From the NCBI GenBank assembly GCA_029213305.1, contig JARGPA010000012.1:1-64000 (forward strand): 64,000 nt of DNA, written 5' to 3'. The stretch comes from Phycisphaerales bacterium (lineage in GTDB: Bacteria > Planctomycetota > Phycisphaerae > Phycisphaerales > UBA1924). A program made the translations under genes and the position numbers. Of the stretch, positions 33,976 through 43,370 are shown piece by piece. The notes under the pieces were generated by a model that worked only from the letters and a program-made list of their open reading frames with translations, was not told the origin of the DNA and did not search any database. Every line of letters begins with the position of its first letter. Within the stretch, counting starts at the first letter, position 1.

Positions 33976-35529
33976 TTACGAGTTAATTACTCTACCTTCG
34001 CTCGCAAGCGCTGCTTCGTGCACGGCTTCATGCATTGTCGGATGAGCATGGACTGTCGCGATGATTTCTTCGGTTGTTGCTTCGAGCCTTCTCGCGAGCG
34101 TCATCTCTGCGATCAACTCTGTTGCGCAATCACCCATGATATGAGTACCGAGGATTTCTCCTCGTGGAAGTCCACGAATGATCTTGACAAAACCGTCTGT
34201 GTGTTGTGTCGCGATTGCTTTTCCGAGCGCCTGGTTTTGGAAGACACCGACATCGTAATCTTCGCCTTTCTTCAAACCTTGTGCTTTGAGTGCTTGCTCG
34301 GTATACCCAACCGATCCAACCTGCGGATGACAGTAAGTACAACCCGGGATCACGGTGTAATCCATCGGGATAGGATCGTGCTTTTCTTTCCCATCTTTGA
34401 ATGCGAATCGTTCAACACAAAGAACTGCTTCTTCGCCTGCGACATGCGCAAGCCAAGGCGGTCCGATGACATCCCCGATTGCGTACACACCTGGAAGATT
34501 TGTTTCGTAAGTCAATGCCTTTGGTTCGCTTGGGGTATCACTACTCAAGGGGACATAATCAGTCTTGATGTGTCCACGAACTGTTTCGAGTCCAAGTGAT
34601 TCATCAAACAAGCCATCAAATCGGCCTTGAACCCCAATCGCGAGCAATACTTTGTCACCTTCGATGACTTCCTTCTTGGATTCGTCTGGTTTTCCATCTT
34701 TCCCAATTGGTGCAACAGTGACTTTCACACCTTTGCCCTTGGAATCAATATCCATGACACCAGTCTTCACACGCACATCGAAACCGTGCTTTTTGTAGAC
34801 TTTTGTCATTTCTTTACCGACCTGTTCGTCCTCAACTGGGACTAAACGATCGAGCATTTCAATGATGGTAACCTTTGAACCAAAGTTCTTGTAGACATAC
34901 CCAAACTCCATCCCGATCGCGCCAGCGCCGACAACGATGAGATGATCAGGTTTATCACTGTTGTTCATTGCTTCGCGAGCGCCCCAGATCTTGTCTCCAT
35001 CGAACTTCGCGAATGGAAGATCTCGTGCAACCGCACCAGTTGCAACAATGGCACGATCACAGGTAATTGTTTCTGTTACTGCACCAACATTAACCGGAGA
35101 AGGCGTGAACTCTTCATTGAGATCACAATCACGAAGTTCGATCTCGACTTTCCCGCCAGCTGAATTCGCGGCTTTGGTGATCTTTGCGTGTGCGTTGAAG
35201 AACTGAATCTTGTTCTTCTTCATCAAGAACTCAACACCCTTATTGAGCTTGGATGCAACATCGCGTGAACGCCCGATGACTTTGTCCCAATCGAACTTCA
35301 CTTCCCCTGTGGAGATCCCCCAGGATTCTTGAGCTGCTAGCTTTTCCATCAACTCTGCATTTGCAATCAATGCCTTTGAAGGGATACAACCCCAGTTGAG
35401 ACAAACGCCACCGAGCTTGGCGCGTTCGATGATTGCGACTTTGTATCCGAGTTGTGCGGCACGAATCGCGCCGACATACCCGCCTGGACCGCCACCGATG
35501 ACTACGACATCAAAGTGCTTGTTTGCCAC
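33976..35529 (-). CDS. lpdA: Dihydrolipoyl dehydrogenase
   Basis: The E3 flavoenzyme of 2-oxoacid dehydrogenase complexes, which reoxidises dihydrolipoamide with NAD. FAD-binding GGGPGGYVGAIRAAQLG lies at the N-terminus, the redox disulfide in GGVCLNWGCIPSK, the NAD-binding site in VVGAGAIGMEFG, FAD contact in AIGDVIG, and the active-site HAHPTMHE near the C-terminus. The GTG at 35529 has TGAGGAA at good spacing; another GTG four codons upstream lacks one. It is alone here: no E1 or E2 gene is adjacent. At 517 residues it is somewhat longer than the usual 470, from inserts around residues 110-150. Confidence 0.95.
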   Translation of the reverse strand: MANKHFDVVVIGGGPGGYVGAIRAAQLGYKVAIIERAKLGGVCLNWGCIPSKALIANAELMEKLAAQESWGISTGEVKFDWDKVIGRSRDVASKLNKGVEFLMKKNKIQFFNAHAKITKAANSAGGKVEIELRDCDLNEEFTPSPVNVGAVTETITCDRAIVATGAVARDLPFAKFDGDKIWGAREAMNNSDKPDHLIVVGAGAIGMEFGYVYKNFGSKVTIIEMLDRLVPVEDEQVGKEMTKVYKKHGFDVRVKTGVMDIDSKGKGVKVTVAPIGKDGKPDESKKEVIEGDKVLLAIGVQGRFDGLFDESLGLETVRGHIKTDYVPLSSDTPSEPKALTYETNLPGVYAIGDVIGPPWLAHVAGEEAVLCVERFAFKDGKEKHDPIPMDYTVIPGCTYCHPQVGSVGYTEQALKAQGLKKGEDYDVGVFQNQALGKAIATQHTDGFVKIIRGLPRGEILGTHIMGDCATELIAEMTLARRLEATTEEIIATVHAHPTMHEAVHEAALASEGRVINS

Positions 35530-35979
35530 GCTATTCCTCACAAACCTATCCCAAACAGGGGCCCATCGGGCAGTTGCGTAATTAATCTAAACTCAGGTGA
35601 GGATTATAGCGCTTCGATCGCACGATCAATGTTGTGATTCCATTGCGAAACAACTCCGATCAATCAAAATCTCTGTAGTATCTGCCGGAATGACAGACAT
35701 TGCGCTCTTCCTGCCTGAATAAGTGATGAGGCGACAAACTTTACTCGTCACAAATCCTTATACACAGGCTATTTAGACAGATATTGATTCATTTTCATGT
35801 CTCATCCAACTGGCACGCCCCATGCAGCCGATAGAGAGGGTAGAAATGCACCAATTTGGGATTCAATGATCATCGTCAAGATCCCAATACACACCTGGTG
35901 CGAACACAATTGGGTCGAACGGCGTTGTACTAACGGATGATTCGACAAAATGGAAGACGCAAACGCGTCATATGCAGCG
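35530..35979. other. Divergent intergenic region lpdA/clpC
   Basis: No gene is seen. It should hold the two divergent promoters. Apart from the clpC leader stem-loop listed separately, no repeat resembling CIRCE or a CtsR tandem site was recognised. Confidence 0.3.
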
Positions 35980-36001
35980 GCTTGGTTCGCAGGAACCAAG
36001 C
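35980..36001 (+). promoter_or_regulatory. Stem-loop directly upstream of the clpC ribosome binding site
   Basis: GCTTGGTTC (35980-35988) and GAACCAAGC (35993-36001) form a perfect 9-bp stem with a GCAG loop, flanked on each side by AGCGG. The clpC Shine-Dalgarno GGGAGAAG begins only a few nt after the stem, and no T-run follows. It could control translation or message stability. Structure is visible; role is inferred. Confidence 0.5.
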
Positions 36002-36015
36002 AGCGGGAGAAGAAC

Positions 36016-38556
36016 ATGTTTGAACGATTTACAGATCGAGCCCGCAAAGTTATGGCCTTGGCCAACCAAGAAGCACAGCGCTTCAATCACGAATACATCG
36101 GGACTGAGCATATTCTGCTTGGACTCGTTAAAGAGGGTTCCGGCGTCGGCGCCAATGTCCTCAAGAATCTCGATGTTGATCTACGCAAGGTTCGCCTTGA
36201 AGTAGAGAAGCTCGTCCGCGCTGGCCCTGAGATGGTTACTATGGGAAAACTCCCACAGACCCCTCGTGCCAAGAAGGTCATCGAGTACGCAATCGAAGAA
36301 GCACGCAACTTGAACCACAACTATGTTGGTACAGAGCATATCTTGCTCGGACTGTTGCGTGAACACGACGGCGTCGCTGCACAGGTTCTTATGAACCTCG
36401 GACTCAAGCTCGAAGATGTACGCGAAGAAGTACTGAATCTTCTCGGCGCTGGCGCCGAAGCAGAATCAGACATCTCCGGCGGCCCATCAGAATCAGGTTC
36501 ATCGAAACCAAAGGGCAAGTCAAAGACCCCAGCACTCGATTCATTCGGGCGCGACCTGACTCAGCTCGCAATCGATGGGCAACTCGATCCTGTCATCGGT
36601 CGATCACACGAAATCGAACGACTTACCCAAGTCCTTTGTCGTCGTACGAAGAACAACCCTGTTCTCCTAGGCGAGGCTGGTGTTGGTAAGACCGCGATTA
36701 TTGAAGGGCTTGCTCAGCGTGTTGTCTCACAGGAAGTTCCAGACATCCTTCATGAGAAACGACTTGTTGTTCTTGATCTTGCAATGATGGTTGCAGGCAC
36801 AAAGTACCGCGGACAGTTCGAAGAGCGCATCAAAGCGGTCATGAATGAGGTTCGCCGTGCTGGAAATGTCATTCTCTTTATTGACGAACTCCACACCCTT
36901 GTTGGAGCAGGTGGCGCTGAGGGCGCGATCGATGCATCAAATGTGCTCAAGCCTGCGCTTGCTCGCGGCGAGATCCAATGTATTGGCGCGACCACTTTCG
37001 ATGAGTACCGTAAATACATCGAGAAGGACGCGGCTCTTGCTCGTCGATTCCAATCAATCCCTGTAGACCCGCCTAACTCTTCTCAATCCGTTGAGATTCT
37101 CAAAGGTATCCGCGATAAATACGAGCAGCATCACCGTGTAACAATCACCGATGATGCACTCGAAGCGGCCGTCGAACTCTCAGGTCGTTATATCACAGGA
37201 CGAGTCCAACCAGACAAATCTATTGATGTCCTCGACGAGGCAGGCGCACGCGTACGTATCAAGTCCATGCGTAAACCACCAAACCTTGCAGACATCGAAG
37301 CAGAAATCGAACAGCTTTCTGTCTCAAAGGATGAAGCAGTCAAAGGTGCGGATTACGAGAAGGCTGCCGAGCTGAGAGATCAAGCAGAGCAGATGCGTAA
37401 GAAGAAGGAAGAAATCCAAGCTGAATGGCGCGCAAAGCAGCAAGAGTCTGCCGGCGTTGTTGACGAGGAAATCATCCGCGAAGTCGTCTCGAAAATGACT
37501 GGAGTACCTCTACAGAAACTCGAGAAAGAAGAAGCACAACGCCTTCTCAAGCTCGAAGACGAGTTGCACAAAACTGTCATTTCACAACACGATGCGATCA
37601 AAGCGATTGCGAAAGCAATCCGCCGTGCTCGTGCGGGACTCAAAGATCCGAAACGTCCAATGGGTAGTTTCATCTTCGTCGGCCCATCCGGTGTTGGTAA
37701 GACATTGCTCTCAAAGGCCCTCGCAGAGTTCATGTTCGGGAACTCAGATTCGCTCATCCATCTCGACATGTCCGAGTACATGGAGAAGCACACTGTTTCT
37801 CGATTGGTCGGCGCGCCTCCAGGCTATGTCGGATATGAAGAAGGCGGTCAGCTCACAGAGCAGATCCGTCGTCGTCCATATTCCGTTGTTCTTCTCGACG
37901 AAGTTGAGAAAGCTCACCCGGATGTATTTAACATGCTCCTCCAGATCATGGAAGAAGGACGACTCACTGACTCGTTCGGACGCCATGTTGATTTCCGCAA
38001 CACGATCTTGATCATGACATCGAACATCGGTGCAGACCTGATCAAGGGTGGTGGTGGATTCGGATTCGGTAAGCACACCGCAGACGATAAGTTTGAGTCT
38101 GTCAAGGGTGTGTTGATGAAGGAAATCGAACGGTTCTTCCGTCCTGAGTTCATCAATCGCCTTGACGATGTGATTGTGTTTAAACCATTGACCAAGGAAG
38201 ACCTTGTTTCGATTGTCGAGTTCGAAGTTGGCAAAGTTTCAGAACGACTCAAAATGCAAGGGTTCAATCTCGAACTGGATCAAGCAGCAAAGGACTTCCT
38301 TATCGAGAAGGGGTACAACCCAGACTTTGGTGCTCGTCCATTGCGTCGTGCAATCGGATCATACATCGAAGACCCTGTCTCCGAGATGCTTTTGTCGGGC
38401 GAACTCCACGATAAGAATCTTCTCAAAGCAACTCATAAGGGAGAGGATGATTTCTTGATCTTCGATACTGAGTTTGTTGCTCCGCCTCAGACTGAGTCTG
38501 ATGATAACGGGAACAGCGAACCCGAAGTTGAAGAAGCAGGATCCCAATCAACTTAA
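36016..38556 (+). CDS. clpC: ATP-dependent Clp protease ATPase subunit ClpC
   Basis: An 846-residue Hsp100 unfoldase that feeds ClpP. Two N-terminal Clp repeats ([20 protein letters not shown] onward, [10 protein letters not shown] and [10 protein letters not shown]), first AAA module with GEAGVGKT and its [13 protein letters not shown] Walker B, a UVR-containing middle domain ([15 protein letters not shown]), and a second AAA module with GPSGVGKT and [12 protein letters not shown]. The C-terminal domain ends in an acidic tail. The UVR motif and short middle domain distinguish ClpC from ClpB. An upstream in-frame ATG at 35950 lies in front of the leader stem-loop; the ATG at 36016 follows a good ribosome binding site and matches the family start. 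Confidence 0.96.
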   Translation: MFERFTDRARKVMALANQEAQRFNHEYIGTEHILLGLVKEGSGVGANVLKNLDVDLRKVRLEVEKLVRAGPEMVTMGKLPQTPRAKKVIEYAIEEARNLNHNYVGTEHILLGLLREHDGVAAQVLMNLGLKLEDVREEVLNLLGAGAEAESDISGGPSESGSSKPKGKSKTPALDSFGRDLTQLAIDGQLDPVIGRSHEIERLTQVLCRRTKNNPVLLGEAGVGKTAIIEGLAQRVVSQEVPDILHEKRLVVLDLAMMVAGTKYRGQFEERIKAVMNEVRRAGNVILFIDELHTLVGAGGAEGAIDASNVLKPALARGEIQCIGATTFDEYRKYIEKDAALARRFQSIPVDPPNSSQSVEILKGIRDKYEQHHRVTITDDALEAAVELSGRYITGRVQPDKSIDVLDEAGARVRIKSMRKPPNLADIEAEIEQLSVSKDEAVKGADYEKAAELRDQAEQMRKKKEEIQAEWRAKQQESAGVVDEEIIREVVSKMTGVPLQKLEKEEAQRLLKLEDELHKTVISQHDAIKAIAKAIRRARAGLKDPKRPMGSFIFVGPSGVGKTLLSKALAEFMFGNSDSLIHLDMSEYMEKHTVSRLVGAPPGYVGYEEGGQLTEQIRRRPYSVVLLDEVEKAHPDVFNMLLQIMEEGRLTDSFGRHVDFRNTILIMTSNIGADLIKGGGGFGFGKHTADDKFESVKGVLMKEIERFFRPEFINRLDDVIVFKPLTKEDLVSIVEFEVGKVSERLKMQGFNLELDQAAKDFLIEKGYNPDFGARPLRRAIGSYIEDPVSEMLLSGELHDKNLLKATHKGEDDFLIFDTEFVAPPQTESDDNGNSEPEVEEAGSQST

Positions 38557-38599
38557 GCTCTGCTTAAAGCTTGTTTGAATCAAACATTGTTTATCGAAG

Positions 38600-38631
38600 C
38601 CGCACACTCAACCCCAGAGTGTGCGGTTTTT
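38600..38631 (+). terminator. Rho-independent terminator after clpC
   Basis: CCGCACACTC-7 nt-GAGTGTGCGG, a perfect 10-bp stem followed by TTTTT, about 45 nt past the clpC stop. Confidence 0.92.
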
Positions 38632-38711
38632 CAATTCTGATGAGAATGCAACCTCAAGCATCCAAATCCCATATATTAACTCGTACCATGATCTGATGCT
38701 AAACTAAACTC

Positions 38712-40583
38712 ATGCCCATATTTCTCAGATGGTTATTTCGGCTCGGACCTATGAACCCAATTGCGGTTCGGCTTGTTCAGAATGCCTCTCGAAGGACAAA
38801 GCATCTTTATGTGCGAAGCGCCTATCTCGCGGTACTCATCTTGGTTCTGCTTTGGGCAATGCTCGGGAACACACCCGGCGGAAATGTTTCTTATCGCGAA
38901 CTCGCATCAGCAGGCGCAACAAGCTTTGCGTGGATTGCATATCTCCAAGTTGGATTAATTTGTGTTCTCTCTCCGGTATTCATGGCCGGCGCAATTGCTC
39001 AAGAAGCAAACCCAAAGACATGGGATATTTTACTAACTACACCCATGTCCAAACTGGAGATTGTTTTAGGTAATCTCTTGGGTAGATTATTCTTTGTCCT
39101 CGCGCTGCTCTTTGCATCACTCCCCCTCTTCGCGCTCACGCAGTTCTTTGGGGGCGTCCCTGGACGTTCAATCATCGCATCATACATTGTGTCCGCAGGT
39201 GCGGCGATCCTTGTAGGCGCGATCGCGATCTCGCTTTCCGTTTCACGACTCGTCGGACAACGGGCAGTATTTACCTTCTATGTATCAGTTGTGACTTATA
39301 TCGCAACAACGATCGCAATCGACGCATGGCTGTCTTCGCGCGGGTTTGGCGCAGGATCTACCGGCGAAGGAGTCACTTGGCTCACCTCGCTCAACCCGTT
39401 CCTCGCGATTCGATCTTTGCTCTCTCCTACTTCATATCCATCTGCGGACCCAAGCGCGTATACCGGGCTCAAAGGGTTTATGCTCGCAACTCCTGCGATT
39501 GCATGGAGCACCTTCTCGATAGTCATCTCCGCATTCCTCGTTGGCGCATCGACTCTCACAGTTCGAACTGGGGGGTTGCGCCAAGTAGCAAACGGCAAAT
39601 CGGGTATTCCTTGGTATCGTAGAATGTTTAAACTGGGCGCAGTTGATGTTGAACATCGTCCGCCACGCAAGGTTTGGTCAAACCCAATCGCATGGCGTGA
39701 AGCCGCGTCTCGAAATGCAACCTTTGTTCGCATCCTTGCAAGATGGTCGTTCGTTGCCCTCGGTGCGATTACTGCCATCGCGGTTTTAGCGTTGTATCAC
39801 AGCGGCACAATCAATGTCGCAGATTTTCAGTTTATCATCAAATCGCTTGTCTTTACTGAAGTGTTCCTTATCTCGCTCATCGCCGTCAACATGGCTGCCA
39901 CTGCAGTAGCCGGCGAACGCGAGGACGGCACACTCGATCTGATCCTCACAACCCCAATCACTCCAAAGCTATATCTCGCAGGCAAGCTCCGCGGACTTGT
40001 TTCGTATCTACTCCCCTTGATTGCAGTACCAGTATTTACCATCGGTATCGCAGGTGTCTACAGCTTGTTCAACGGGTTTGGAAACAAATCTCTTGCTTAT
40101 ATTCCCCATCGACTCACAAATGGATCGGGAACTGTTGATGTTCCTGTTGTGTTACCAGAATCTGGTATCGTCGCGGCACTTGTGCTGATCCCATTCGTCG
40201 CATTTTGCGTGATGATCGGTTTGCATTGGTCCCTCAAATCAAAGGGCACACTCAGTTCCGTTGTCGGTACTGTCGCAGTGGTCTTTATCGTTTCGGGTAT
40301 CCTCGGACTTTGCGGCTGGGCATCCGGATCTGACATGGTCGCGATCGGCCCGGCACTCGCGACCATGTCTCCCGCGAGCTTGCTCGATGCATTGGTAACC
40401 CCGGTATCAAGACTCGACGAAACAGTGAACGCAAGCAAGAGCGGTCTCTCGCAAGCTCGAGTCGCAATGGGTATCGGCGCTCTCGTCAGTGCCGCGATTT
40501 ATGTCGCAATTGTGTACGGCGTGTTAACCGCGCTCGTTCGCAACTTTGATTTCACAGTGCGCAAACTCGCAGGATCAAGATAA
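38712..40583 (+). CDS. ABC-2 type permease, internally duplicated
   Basis: A 623-residue polytopic membrane protein with about twelve helices. The two halves each carry an ABC-2 permease signature: KTWDILLTTPMSKLEIVLGN near residue 110 and GTLDLILTTPITPKLYLAGK near 410. These are the cytoplasmic elements that contact the ATPase, so one chain seems to provide both permease halves. No ATPase gene is adjacent, so the partner is encoded elsewhere. Substrate unknown; the family includes exporters of antibiotics, sodium and copper-related factors. Confidence 0.8.
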   Translation: MPIFLRWLFRLGPMNPIAVRLVQNASRRTKHLYVRSAYLAVLILVLLWAMLGNTPGGNVSYRELASAGATSFAWIAYLQVGLICVLSPVFMAGAIAQEANPKTWDILLTTPMSKLEIVLGNLLGRLFFVLALLFASLPLFALTQFFGGVPGRSIIASYIVSAGAAILVGAIAISLSVSRLVGQRAVFTFYVSVVTYIATTIAIDAWLSSRGFGAGSTGEGVTWLTSLNPFLAIRSLLSPTSYPSADPSAYTGLKGFMLATPAIAWSTFSIVISAFLVGASTLTVRTGGLRQVANGKSGIPWYRRMFKLGAVDVEHRPPRKVWSNPIAWREAASRNATFVRILARWSFVALGAITAIAVLALYHSGTINVADFQFIIKSLVFTEVFLISLIAVNMAATAVAGEREDGTLDLILTTPITPKLYLAGKLRGLVSYLLPLIAVPVFTIGIAGVYSLFNGFGNKSLAYIPHRLTNGSGTVDVPVVLPESGIVAALVLIPFVAFCVMIGLHWSLKSKGTLSSVVGTVAVVFIVSGILGLCGWASGSDMVAIGPALATMSPASLLDALVTPVSRLDETVNASKSGLSQARVAMGIGALVSAAIYVAIVYGVLTALVRNFDFTVRKLAGSR

Positions 40584-40625
40584 ACCTATACTCTGTGTAA
40601 ACCCAATACATTTGCAAATGACAAA

Positions 40626-42182
40626 TTAGAACTGCTTTCGCATTCTTGCGGTAGGCAATCCTAACTGATCGCGATACTTTGCCACTGTTCTTCGGGCGAT
40701 TTCAATTCCTCGCTCTTTGAGTTGTTTTACGATCGCTTCGTCTGAGAACGGCTTGCTCTTGTCTTCGCCTTCGATCAGATCTGCGATGGAAGCTTTGACA
40801 GAGTTTGCGCTGACATCTTCGCCCGACTCTGTTGCGAGTCCGCCGGAGAAGAACCCTCTCAGTGGAACAACACCTCTTGGAGTCATGATGTATTTCTCAC
40901 TCACAGCTCTTGAGACAGTTGCGACATGAATCCCGAGTCGATCAGAAATTGTTTTCATGGGGAGGGGCTTGAGCGCCTCTGGGCCGTAATCAAAGTAGTC
41001 TCGTTGCTCGTCAACTACTGCATTGATTACACGCAGAAGTGTGTGTTGGCGCTGCCCTACCGCGTCGATCAACCATTGAGCGTTGGATAGATTTTTCTTG
41101 AGGAATGTCCGATCTTTTGTAGGAACACTTTTATCCGCAGACATCTTCGCATATTCCATATTGATCTGAACATCTGGCAATCGGCCGTCGCTTAAATACG
41201 CGAAGTAACGATCTTCTTCTTCGTCGTATTCAACAATCCCATCTGGAATCACTGTTGATGGAGCTTCTGAAACCAATCTTCTGGCCGGCGACAAACTCAA
41301 TCGACGAAGCACGTCGATCCCAATGTTGATCTTGCTCAAGTCGTAACCTGATTTCGCGGCAACCTTGGGAAGTTTGTTCTTCATGAGCTCCTCAAAGAAC
41401 TCAGCAACTAGTCTTCGTGCAACTTCTAGAGATTCTGTAGTGACTGTAATTTCGTCGTCGCGATCTTCACCCATCCGATCAGCAAGCATGTCGATTTGAA
41501 TAAGCAAACATTCACGAGCATCGCGAGCGCCAACCCCTGCAGGCTCAAGCAAAAGTTGAACCGCTTGGAGCGCCAACTCCCAATCTGCTTCGGTAGGTTC
41601 AAGCGCTTTTACAGATTGAGTTGCTCGATCTCCGAGCTCTTCATAACTTGTTCTCAGGTACCCATCATCATCAAGATTCTGGATGATGACTTCCCCGAGT
41701 ATTCGAAGACGATCTTCAACCTCACTCAGTGACCATTGATCTAAGAGCTGATCCGTTAATGACGCTGCTCGCGCTGGCGCTGAGGCCATCGCATCGATCT
41801 TTGCATCGCGCTCGCCGCTAGATGTTCGCGTGCGAGGAAGATCCTCGTAATCGCGAGTCATCTTTGAATCTGAGTAGGTGTTCTCTGCAGCGTCAGGGTT
41901 TGCGTTTGTGTAATCATCAAGACGAGCAAAGTCCGAAGCGCTTTCTGGATCTATCGATAGTTCCTGATCACTCGTTGGAACCCCGTCTACATCATCGTTT
42001 CGATCGCCCTGGATTGGTTCGATTTCGGTAAGTTCAATTGTTGGATTCGATTCGAGCTCCTGCTCAATGCGCTCTCGCAGTTCTGCCAAAGGCATCTGCA
42101 GAATTTCCATGGATTGAATCATCCGTGGCGCCAGCTTCATATGCTGGCCGAGCTTCATTTGTTGGGAGGTCTGGAAACGCAT
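40626..42182 (-). CDS. rpoN: RNA polymerase sigma-54 factor
   Basis: The alternative sigma factor that needs AAA enhancer-binding proteins. Region I is Gln-rich and starts MRFQTSQQMKLGQHMKLAPR. An acidic region II follows (residues 55-120), then the core-binding domain, the HTH (LGIHVATVSRAVSEKY) and the C-terminal RpoN box ARRTVAKYRDQLGLP. 518 residues is normal. recR lies 137 nt downstream of it on the map but transcribed separately. No activator gene is adjacent. Confidence 0.96.
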   Translation of the reverse strand: MRFQTSQQMKLGQHMKLAPRMIQSMEILQMPLAELRERIEQELESNPTIELTEIEPIQGDRNDDVDGVPTSDQELSIDPESASDFARLDDYTNANPDAAENTYSDSKMTRDYEDLPRTRTSSGERDAKIDAMASAPARAASLTDQLLDQWSLSEVEDRLRILGEVIIQNLDDDGYLRTSYEELGDRATQSVKALEPTEADWELALQAVQLLLEPAGVGARDARECLLIQIDMLADRMGEDRDDEITVTTESLEVARRLVAEFFEELMKNKLPKVAAKSGYDLSKINIGIDVLRRLSLSPARRLVSEAPSTVIPDGIVEYDEEEDRYFAYLSDGRLPDVQINMEYAKMSADKSVPTKDRTFLKKNLSNAQWLIDAVGQRQHTLLRVINAVVDEQRDYFDYGPEALKPLPMKTISDRLGIHVATVSRAVSEKYIMTPRGVVPLRGFFSGGLATESGEDVSANSVKASIADLIEGEDKSKPFSDEAIVKQLKERGIEIARRTVAKYRDQLGLPTARMRKQF

Positions 42183-42319
42183 GATCTCAACTCAAAGGAG
42201 GGATTTCAAAGATGGCACATTGCCCAAGTATTCATTCTGTACATATTCATCGGCCAGTAAACAAACTTTCCTGCCCTTTACAATATGGAATTTGCCCATT
42301 TCATGCAGGATAGATCGGA

Positions 42320-42952
42320 TTAATCCATCGATTGTCGGCCCAGAATCGCGTCTGCGAGTACTGCTTTGTTTGCATACTCAAGCGATGACCCACTTGGGAG
42401 TCCTCGAGCAAGCCTGCTTACATTCGTACCCATCTTACGAAGCTCAGACGCGAGATACAGTGCTGTCCCGTCGCCTTCAACTGTTGGATTCAACCCCAGA
42501 ACAATCTCTGTGATCTTCTGATCTTGTCCTTGATGATGGCTCGATTCGATTCGATCAAACAAGTGAGATATGGTGAGATCACCAGGACTGATCCCATCGA
42601 GAGGCGAGAGTCGGCCCATTAATACATGGTACAACCCACGATACATCCCTGTTTGTTCGAGTGCAATCAAATCTTTCGGCTGTTCGACTACCAACACCCT
42701 CGAATGGTCCCGTTCAGGATCTTGACAGATTGAACAAACATCCCCATCACATAAGTTGTAACAAAGACGGCAATGATGAACCGACTCTTTGACGGCTGAA
42801 ATTGCGGCCGACAGCGCCATTGCGGTCGAATTATCAGATTTGAGCACATGGAACGCGAGTCGTTCTGCAGAGCGTGTACCTATCCCAGGCAACTTAGCAA
42901 GTTGCTCAATCAACTCTCGAACCGGTAACGGATACGCACTGCTGGCTGACAT
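42320..42952 (-). CDS. recR: Recombination protein RecR
   Basis: RecR works with RecO/RecF to load RecA on gapped DNA. The N-terminal HhH (LAKLPGIGTRSAERLAFH), a zinc finger CRLCYNLCDGDVCSIC and the Toprim motif LVVEQPKDLIALEQTG and VLGLNPTVEGDGTA are all present. The ATG at 42952, preceded by AAGGAA, gives 210 residues, the normal length; earlier in-frame starts add a non-homologous leader. Confidence 0.95.
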   Translation of the reverse strand: MSASSAYPLPVRELIEQLAKLPGIGTRSAERLAFHVLKSDNSTAMALSAAISAVKESVHHCRLCYNLCDGDVCSICQDPERDHSRVLVVEQPKDLIALEQTGMYRGLYHVLMGRLSPLDGISPGDLTISHLFDRIESSHHQGQDQKITEIVLGLNPTVEGDGTALYLASELRKMGTNVSRLARGLPSGSSLEYANKAVLADAILGRQSMD

Positions 42953-43370
42953 CCCGTTCCTTTTCGGTTGCGGGTATCGGTCGTTTCGAGATGAGTTCGT
43001 TGATCGATCCATAGCACACATTGATAGATTCTATGTCTTTGTTCGTGATCAACACTCTATGAGTGTGTATATCTCTGCATAGATTTTCGTGAACGATCGT
43101 TGACTAAACAATGCTTGGATTCAACTCTAAAATGCCTATATTGACTGCAATCACTTTCGTGATCGTGTTTTCAGGCCATTATTAGCCAAGCCCATTACTG
43201 ATGTAAAATTCCAGTGAAATCCCTCAACTTCGTGCCTTGCGATCATTGCATCTGGATCGCGAATTCTGTACGCTGAACCCGCACAGTGATGGCAGCTTTG
43301 GGACTCTTTTGTGGAGAGAGGTAGGTCCCAGGGCTGCTGTCCGTTTTGGGATACTCCGAATTTCTATTGA
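42953..43370. other. Intergenic region upstream of recR with strong stem-loop
   Basis: No gene is supported. At 43292-43337 the plus strand can form a 13-bp stem, GCAGCTTTGGGAC/GTCCCAGGGCTGC, with two G-U pairs that would be A-C mismatches on the minus strand. So the structure favours a plus-strand RNA, although both flanking genes are on the minus strand. No T-run of terminator quality follows. An SRP RNA was considered and not supported. Confidence 0.35.

Noticed and set aside
42953-43370. SRP (4.5S) RNA upstream of recR.
   Set aside because: The conserved GGAAGCAGC-type tip and GUCAGG side were not found in either strand.
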